This document shows positions 57,495-64,000 of a stretch of DNA of 64,000 bases, one piece after another. The notes beneath the pieces are model-generated. The model saw only the letters and a program-made list of their open reading frames with translations, ran no database searches and was not told where the DNA came from. Each line of letters begins with the position of its first letter. The stretch's first letter is position 1. The stretch spans positions 608,806,001-608,870,000 of the forward strand of contig JADMNL010000023.1 in NCBI GenBank assembly GCA_016271365.2, read 5' to 3'. The DNA comes from Neoceratodus forsteri (taxonomy: Eukaryota > Chordata > Ceratodontiformes > Ceratodontidae). The position numbers and the translations under genes were made by a program.

Positions 57495-58540
57495 TCTATT
57501 TCATATGAACATACGAATTGCCAGCAGAAACAAGCCTCACATGGTCTATCGAGTCTGCTCGGAGTGTGCAGCTAGCCCCTATCCTCGCAGCTGCCCTCCC
57601 ACCCCCTTCCCAGTATTCCTTCCCCTACCCCATCCCAACCCTCTTGAAACTGCTCACCATCTTACAGGACACTATCTTGTCTGGTAAGGTGTTCCATTTG
57701 TCCACCACTCTTTCCGTGAAAAGTGTCTCCTCATCTCCTCTTAAATCTTCTCCCCTCCAATCTCAGTCCATGCCCTTTCGTGTCCCTCCCTTCTCATCTG
57801 AACAATCCTTCTGTGTTGGTCTTGTTTATCCCTCAGATACTTAAAGGTATTGATCATATCCCCTATCCCTCCTCTCCTCCAGTGAATACATATTCAGCTC
57901 TCCCAGCCTGTCCTCATAGGGCTTGCTCTCAATCCCGATTCATCTTTGTGGCTCTTCACTGCATCTCCTCCAACAATCTAATGTCCTTCTTCAGGAATGG
58001 GCACCAGTACTGCATGTGCAGTACTGCAGGTTGGACCTGACCAGTGACCTATACAGGAGCAGGATAACCTCCCTCTGTTTGGAGGAGATCCCTCATCAAT
58101 AAACCCCAGCATTTTGTTCGCTTGCTGCCACCTTCCTACACTGAACAGAGTTGTTCATGCTCCTGAAATGATCATGCCTAGGTCCTTCTGCTCTGTGGAG
58201 ATCTCCAACTGTACCCTATTCAAATGATAATCCCTCCATTGGTTCCTGGCTCTGAAATGCAAAACCTTGCACTTCTTGACGTTGAACCCCAACTGCCATG
58301 TTTCCACCCACTCCTGCAGTTTAGTCAGGTCCTCCTGCAACCCCTTCCACCCCTCCGTGTCATCAACCACAGCTCCCACCTTGGTATCGTCTGCAAACAG
58401 ACTGATCTTGCTCCAGATCCCATGTGAAATATCTGCAATAAAATCCTAAACAGCACCAGTCCCAGTACCAATCACTGTGGTGTTCAGCTCATCAACACTC
58501 TACATTGACGAAGGTCCATACCAATCTTTAGAAACAGCAA
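57495..58540 (-). pseudogene. CR1 LINE, 3' portion, copy i of cluster
   Basis: The minus strand reads ISLFADDTKVGAVVDD (about 58,345-58,400; catalytic ADD present), WQLGFNVKKCKVLHF (about 58,262-58,310), and EQKDLGMIIS (about 58,160-58,190). The 3' end near 57,500-57,560 has the CATACGAATTGCCAGC-type text of this CR1 group. It is 5'-truncated at about 58,500-58,540, where the next CR1 3' end begins. Confidence 0.82.
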
Positions 58541-60290
58541 AACACAGAAGTTGACGGCAGATAAGGACCGCAAGGCTCATCCAGTCTGCCCATTTCTTTT
58601 TTACCTTATAAATGTGCCATCGCCTTTGCTCTGTCAATGGCCTATCTATTCATACTCATCTATATTGCTCTCTTATGCCTATCCCATGCCTGTTTGAAGC
58701 CCTGCACTGTATTCATATCCACCTCTTCCTGAGGTAGGCCATTCCATGCATCCACCACCCTTTCTGTGAAAAGAACTACCTCACATTACCCGTTAATCGG
58801 CCTCCTCTAATCTCATGCTGTGTCCTCTTGTCCTGCTATTTTCTTATATTTGAAACATGTTAGACTCTTTCACCTTATTAACTTCCTAAGGTGTTTGAAT
58901 GTTTCGATCATATCACTCTCCCTCCTTTGCTCTAGGGTATACATATTGAGCTCCATTAATCTGTCCTCATATGTTTCTGAAGCAGTCCCTGCACCATTTG
59001 GTTGCCCTTCTCTGGACTGATTCAAATTTGGTTAATGTCCTTGTGATGGTGTGGCCTCCAGTACTGCATGCAGTACTCCAGATGGGGCAAACCAGTGTCT
59101 TGAAAGAGGGATTATTACCTCCCTCTTCTGACTTGTGATACCCCTACTAATGCACCCTAACATCCCCTATCCTTACCTACACTTCAGTGGTCTGCTTGGA
59201 TGATTTCATGTCATCGGTGATGATGATGCCCAAGTCTCTTTCTTCCCTTGTGACTGCCTGCAAACCTTCCCAGCCTATAGGTGGCTTTAGGGTTTCTCTT
59301 CCCTATGTGCATGATCTTGCACTTCTTTGCATTAAACCTCAGTTGCCACTCTTCTGACCATTTTGCTAGTTTATCCAGATCTCTTCTCATTCTGCCCACC
59401 CATCTGGATCATCTACCCTGTTGCAGATATTGGTGTCATCTGCAAACAGGCAAGCCTTACCCTCAATCCATCTGCAATGTCACTAATGAAGATATTGAAG
59501 AGGACTGGCCCCAGGACTGATCCCTGAGGTATCCACTTGTGATTTGCATCTCGACTGACTGTATACCATTTACCACCACTTTCTGTTTTCTGCCCGCCAA
59601 CCAGTTTGCCAACTAGTTGACCAACTTCTGACTCACCCCGAGCCTACCCAGCTTATTAATTAATCTTCTATGTGGAACAGTATTGAAGCTTTGATGAAGT
59701 CAAGATAAGTGACATCAACTGCTCCCCTTGGTCCACCACTCTGGTTACACAGTCAAAGAAATCTTGAAATTAGTTTGACAGGATCTTCCTTTTTAAACCC
59801 ATGCTGTCTTGGATCCTGTGCTCCTATGGATTCCAGGTGTTGCACTATCCTTTCCTTAAGGAGTACCTTCATAATCTTGTCTACTACTGAGGTAAGGCTG
59901 ACTGGTCTGTAGTTCCCTGCCTCCTCCCTTCTACTACTCTTGTGGAGCAGGATCACATGAGCCCTTTTCCAGTCTTCTGGGACCTCTCCTGTGCTCAGAG
60001 ATTCACTAAACAGTTTTGATAATGGCTCTGCCTAGTTCCACCTTTAGCTCCTTCAGTACCTTGGGATGTATGCCATCAGGTCCCATTGCTTGTCCACCCT
60101 GAGCTTATCAAGCCCTTGTAGGACCCTTTCTTTTGTGAAGGGACCAGTGCTCACCTCCTCCCCTCCGTGTCCATGGTGCTGAGCTGTGGGCCTGCCTACA
60201 TTCTCTTCAGTAAATACTGAGCAGAAGTATCTATTTAGGATAGATGCTTTTACATGGTCCTCCTCCTCCCTGCCCCTTATCTCCTTTGAT
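58541..60290 (-). pseudogene. CR1 LINE, reverse transcriptase and 3' end, copy ii of cluster
   Basis: The 3' end near 58,545-58,600 reads, antisense, GACGGCAGATAAGGACC and CATCCAGTCTGCCCATTTC, the common CR1 tail. The minus strand further along reads WSEEWQLRFNAKKCKIMHIG (about 59,305-59,365), the decayed ADDT region (about 59,430), HLESIGAQDPRQHGFKK and NYRPVSLTSVVDKI (59,753-59,956), and the lead-in to the RT near 60,200. It is the longest CR1 piece in the cluster but has many stops. Confidence 0.83.
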
Positions 60291-60600
60291 CTTCACAATA
60301 CCCCCTCTGGACTTTCTCCTTTCACTAATGTGCTGCCTTCCTTTAGCCAGTTTGTGATCCAATTCACCATTTTTGTATTAGCCCCACATATTCCAGTTTC
60401 CCGTCCCAACCTCCCATGATGCACTAAATCAAGGCCTTGCTGAAGTCCAAATACAGGACATTCACTGCATGGCCCTTAGCCAGTTCCACGCCACCCAGTC
60501 GTAGTACTCTACAAGGTTTGTCTGGCAGGATCTGCCCACTATAAATCCATGTTGTTGACCATCCTGGAGACCGTTTTCCTCCAAGAAGCTGTCAAGCATC
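60291..60600 (-). pseudogene. CR1-type RT fragment, copy iii of cluster
   Basis: The minus strand reads GLQDGQQHGFIVGRSCQTNL (about 60,500-60,570) and VEYYDWVA, the CR1 block before YLDFSKAF. Its wording differs from the flanking copies, so it is another subfamily or insertion. Both ends are cut by neighbouring CR1 copies. Confidence 0.7.
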
Positions 60601-61685
60601 CACTACTCTTACATCCCTCTTAACCTCCCTTCAGCTTCATCGCATGACCTCTGGTCCTAGTAATCTTTCTCGTCTAAAATACTCCCTCCTACACTCTGTT
60701 CACCAATGTAAGGTACTTGTAGGTCTCTATTATGTCCCTCTCACTCTCCCCTCCATAATGTACATGTTGAGATTCCTCAGTCACTCTTTGTAAGGCTTTT
60801 ATGCAACCCCTGTTCTGTTTCAGTTGCTCTCCTCTGGATGACATACACCCTGTCTATGTCCTTACTGAGATGTGGCCTCAGAAGCGGACTCAGTACTCTG
60901 GGCGGGGTCTTAAAAGAGAGCAATACAGTGGCAACACCATCTCCCTCCTCTTGGTGAAGGTACCACTTACTATGTATCCCCAATATCCCACTGGCCCTAT
61001 CCTCTTCTTGTCACAATGCCCTGCCACTTTGAGGTCATTGAATATAATAACCCTAAAGTCCCTATCCTAGTTAGTAAAGTTAACACCTCCCTCTATACCC
61101 AGCACATCCTATTCCCTAGGTACATGATTTTGTACTTCTTGAAATGAACCCCAAATGCCATACTATTGACCATTCCTCAAGTTTCTCAAGGTCCTTATCA
61201 TTCTCCCAATCGAGTGTGAGTGTCCACCTATTACAGATTTTGGTGTCATCTGCAAAAATGCATACCTTCCTTTCCAGTTCTGTAATGTCACTACAGTATG
61301 AAGACATTGAAGAGGATCAGTCTCAATACTGAGACTCACGGCACCCTCTGGTCACTCTTCCCTCATTAGAGTGGGTGTCGCTAACCACCACCACATCTGT
61401 TGCCTCTCCATTAACCAGTTCTTTACTTAATTCACCATTTTGTATCCTATCCTAGGCTGATCAGTTTCTTTATTGGTCTCCTATGTGGCATAGTGTCAAA
61501 GGCCTTATTAAAGTCCAGATGGGCCATTTCCACTGCCCTCCTCTAATCTACTTCCCTGGCCACCCAGTCAAAGAAATTAATCAGATTCATCTGGCATGGC
61601 CATCACACATCCATTGGATTCAAAATACTCTGCCAGCCTTTCCCTTAACAGTGTTTTCATTGAACATGATGGAGACATGTCCTTT
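60601..61685 (-). pseudogene. CR1 LINE, 3' half, copy iv of cluster
   Basis: The minus strand reads LRPHLSKDIDRVYVIQRRAT (about 60,830-60,890), VCIFADDTKICNR (about 61,225-61,265; ADD present), WSIVWHLGFISRSTKS (about 61,116-61,165), and HLDFNKAFDTMPH (about 61,480-61,530; the YLDFSKAF block). The 3' untranslated end is missing or lies at about 60,600. Frames broken. Confidence 0.8.
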
Positions 61686-62030
61686 TTTTAGCGTTTCCTA
61701 TGTTTTATGTTCCATGACTACCCCTTGGCCTACATTACACTGATTCAGGGAGTGCTTATACAGTACTGTATATCAAGAACAACACCTGCAAGTCAGCTCA
61801 TCATCTGGTTGGCAGCCAGTGCAGATCCAGGCAGACTTACTGTATGTCATATGACTGGCTGTTTTCATGTTTATTGTAGTCTAGAGTCTCTCACAGAACT
61901 CAGCTGCAACTCTAGTTCTCAGAATGAGTCTTGACCAATCTGCAGTTTTGTAAAGTTTAACTATCCCTACAGTATACATGGTTTTAATGAAATATTTTAT
62001 TGATGCTAGAGTGGTCCTTTAACAGTGTTT
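61686..62030. other. Unclassified sequence
   Basis: Short segment between the CR1 cluster and the L2-like LINE. Nothing recognisable. Confidence 0.35.
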
Positions 62031-62475
62031 TTACTGAGCAGGATGGATTTCCCTAAGCTATGGAATAGTCTTCCCTATGCTCCACTCTCTTGACTCCCGC
62101 CTCATTTTAAATCCCACTTCAAAAGTGCCTTAATGACTGCTGCCATGTGTTCATGCCTAAGTACACACACACACACACTCTCTCCTCCAGTGCCTCACGT
62201 GAGCTAATATCATGTTTGAATATTGCAGTCTTGCCTTACAACTGTGCCCTAATGATTATTGCACTTGTGATGAATGACCTTTTCCATCCTTCTATGGTGG
62301 TTGTATACCTCATGTTCATGTCTAGCCTTCTACCGGGAACTGTACTCTACTACTACACTACTATTTACTGTTATTGTACAGTTACTGTGCATATTTTACT
62401 TCACTATGTTGTCCTCTGTTGCCCATGTACCTGCATTTCAAACCTGTATTTATCTTTGTGCCATCTTCATGGCCA
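62031..62475 (+). mobile_element. L2/Jockey-like LINE, extreme C-terminus and 3' UTR
   Basis: Text near 62,055-62,130 reads LWNSLPYAPLS, then PPHFKSHFKSALM across frames. This is the typical C-terminal W-N-x-L-P...F-K motif of the L2/Rex/Jockey group. It is followed by an AT-rich UTR with a short (CA)n run at 62,163-62,179. Because this 3' end lies upstream of the RT at 62,780, it belongs to a separate, earlier copy. Confidence 0.6.
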
Positions 62476-62479
62476 GGTC

Positions 62480-64000
62480 AGGCCTGAAATGGTCCATGGG
62501 ATCAGTGCACCTACCGGTAAATGCTCCCCCCACCATCACTACTCTCCATAGATGGTATCGTCACTACTGATCCTCCCCTCATGGCTGGAGTGCCTCAATA
62601 TGGCTTTCTCAGATCTAAGCTCTGTCCTCCCAACTACTTTTTCAACCCTATCCTGCCTCCACCCCCTACCTGGATCACCCCCTTTCTACCTGCATGCCAT
62701 ATCACCTCTTGAAGCCAGGCCTCATCTGCAAAAAGCCTTAACTAGCAACAACCCCAGCTGTGGTCCCTGGACTCCAGGATTCTCTGATTAGTCCTAGATA
62801 CTGTACTAGCCCTCTCACCAACCTTTTAAACCAGTCACTATGTCTTGGTCAATTTCCAGTGCCTGAAAATTGCAGAAATCACCCTATCCATAAGAGTGGA
62901 GATAGAACCTCCCTTAACAATTTCAGGCCCATCTCATTCTCCTCCCTTTCTCCAAAGCACTAGAGAAAATAGTGTCTATTCATCTCTCCGAGTATCCGGC
63001 CAACTACGACCTGCTGTGTCCGGAACAACATGGATTCTGCCCTGGACACAGCACCACACAGCCCTCCTGGAGTTCTCCCAGCACCTCCACTCTGCTCTCG
63101 ACTCTGGTCATGTTGCGGGTGTAGTGTTCTTTGACCTCTCAAGGCCTTTGACACTGTCTGTCATCCCTCCTACTTGACTCCCTCCACCAACTTGGCTTCT
63201 CCCTGGCCCACTGGCTTGGCTCACCAGTCACCTCTCTACCAGATCACAGCGTGTGAAAGTATGGCACCCTGTCCAGTACCCTGCCTGTTCGCTCGGGGTC
63301 CCCAGGGTTCCATCCCAGGCCTGCTCTGTTCAGCCTATTTCTCAGCACCCTCCCAGCTCCTGCTCAGGCAATATGCTACTCTATGCCAATGATGTGGTTC
63401 TCCTTGCTCCCACCCTGACCCAACATCTCTACAGAAATCCCTGCAGCACATACAACCAAGCCAAAAAGTGGTTCATGACCACAGGCTGGTCATAACCTTA
63501 AAAAACAAATCTATGCTTTTTTCACATCACCAGAATAAGGCCAAAAATTCCTCTGCATTCTCCCCAGTAATGGTCACCCCTCGGAGCAGGTGTCATCCTA
63601 CAAGTACCTGGGCATCACCTCAGACTCGGCTCTTACATTCCACACCCACATCAATACCCTGTCCTAAGCCATAAACTTTCAGATTGGTCTTCTGTATTGC
63701 CACAGAGATTACTTCCCTAAACCGCCCTCTGACTGGCCATCAACCTCCATCCTGTCCCTAGTGGACTACGGCCTACCTACCTACACTGCACCTGACAATA
63801 CCACCCTCACCAGAATCCAGACCTCGATAAACAAGGCCTGCAGGTTCCTAACCAGCGCATCCTCCATGCTCATACTTGCCTGCTCTATTTCACCACCAAT
63901 CTGCTCACCTTGGAGCAGTGCCTGCACTACCAAACCTGCATTTGCCAAAAATCCCTGCTAGGACTCTCCCTAGGGCTCACTGCATCCCTGTGGCTTGCAT
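62480..64000 (+). pseudogene. L2/Jockey-like LINE reverse transcriptase, runs off the window
   Basis: Plus strand, across frames: HPIHKSGDRTSLNNFRPISF (about 62,878-62,940; RT block 1), HHTALLEFSQHLHSALDSGH (about 63,050-63,110), AGVVFFDLS (about 63,115-63,141; the metal-binding F-D-x-S block), PQGSIPG (about 63,303-63,325), MLLYANDVVLLAP (about 63,370-63,410; the YADD box as YAND, with one Asp changed), YKYLGITSDS (about 63,597-63,628), and SLVDYGLPTYTAPDN (about 63,757-63,800). Domain order fits a LINE of the L2/Rex/Jockey group, distinct from the CR1 copies. Several stops and shifts; the 3' part lies beyond 64,000. Confidence 0.8.

Overview
This window is non-coding DNA from a large vertebrate genome. 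It is built almost entirely from decayed transposable elements, and I found no host exon I can support. CR1 LINEs dominate. Around them lie two Ngaro-type tyrosine-recombinase retrotransposons carrying an SGNH-hydrolase domain, a hAT transposon, an L2/Jockey-like LINE, several tRNA-derived SINEs, MITEs and foldback elements, and long tandem repeats. This mix fits an amphibian (a caecilian is my best guess) or another repeat-rich vertebrate such as a lungfish or non-avian reptile. That is an inference from repeat content, not an identification.

Layout. 1-3.6 kb: sparse sequence with a possible LINE tail and a MIR/CORE-like SINE. 3.6-17.8 kb: a deep nest. MITEs come first, then a plus-strand CR1 (4.79-17.79 kb in pieces). 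It is split by a minus-strand CR1 (5.09-13.89 kb in pieces), which is split by a 7.2-kb composite element (5,873-13,066), which is split by a hAT element (6,680-9,329, perfect 8-bp TSD). Further along, the plus-strand CR1 is also split by a foldback element (15,116-16,896). 17.8-22.5 kb: mostly unrecognised sequence. 22.5-29.8 kb: Ngaro copy 1. 29.8-36.3 kb: unclassified sequence, a Harbinger-like MITE candidate, two SINEs and TA-rich microsatellites. 36.3-37.4 kb: CR1 3' end. 37.4-42.9 kb: quiet AT-rich DNA with a 320-bp tandem repeat and a LINE C-terminal fragment. 42.9-51.8 kb: Ngaro copy 2, interrupted at 48.7-51.3 kb by an inverted relative of the 7.2-kb composite element. 52-55 kb: a 40-bp minisatellite, a possible L1-like 5' promoter and a Harbinger-like MITE. 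55-57.5 kb: nothing clear. 57.5-61.7 kb: several minus-strand CR1 fragments stacked together. 62.0-64.0 kb: L2/Jockey-like LINE running off the end.

The two most unusual items are the composite repeat family and the Ngaro 3' gene organisation. The composite family is seen at 5.9-13.1 kb and, inverted, at 48.7-51.3 kb. It joins a GC-rich approximately 50-bp array to a satellite whose approximately 290-bp period is itself made of two opposed half-units. In the Ngaro elements, both copies share a short intron-like block (84 and 86 nt) between the recombinase and SGNH-hydrolase domains.

All retroelement reading frames here are broken by stops and frameshifts. Domain assignments come from conserved motifs read across frames. 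Element boundaries not set by target-site duplications are approximate.
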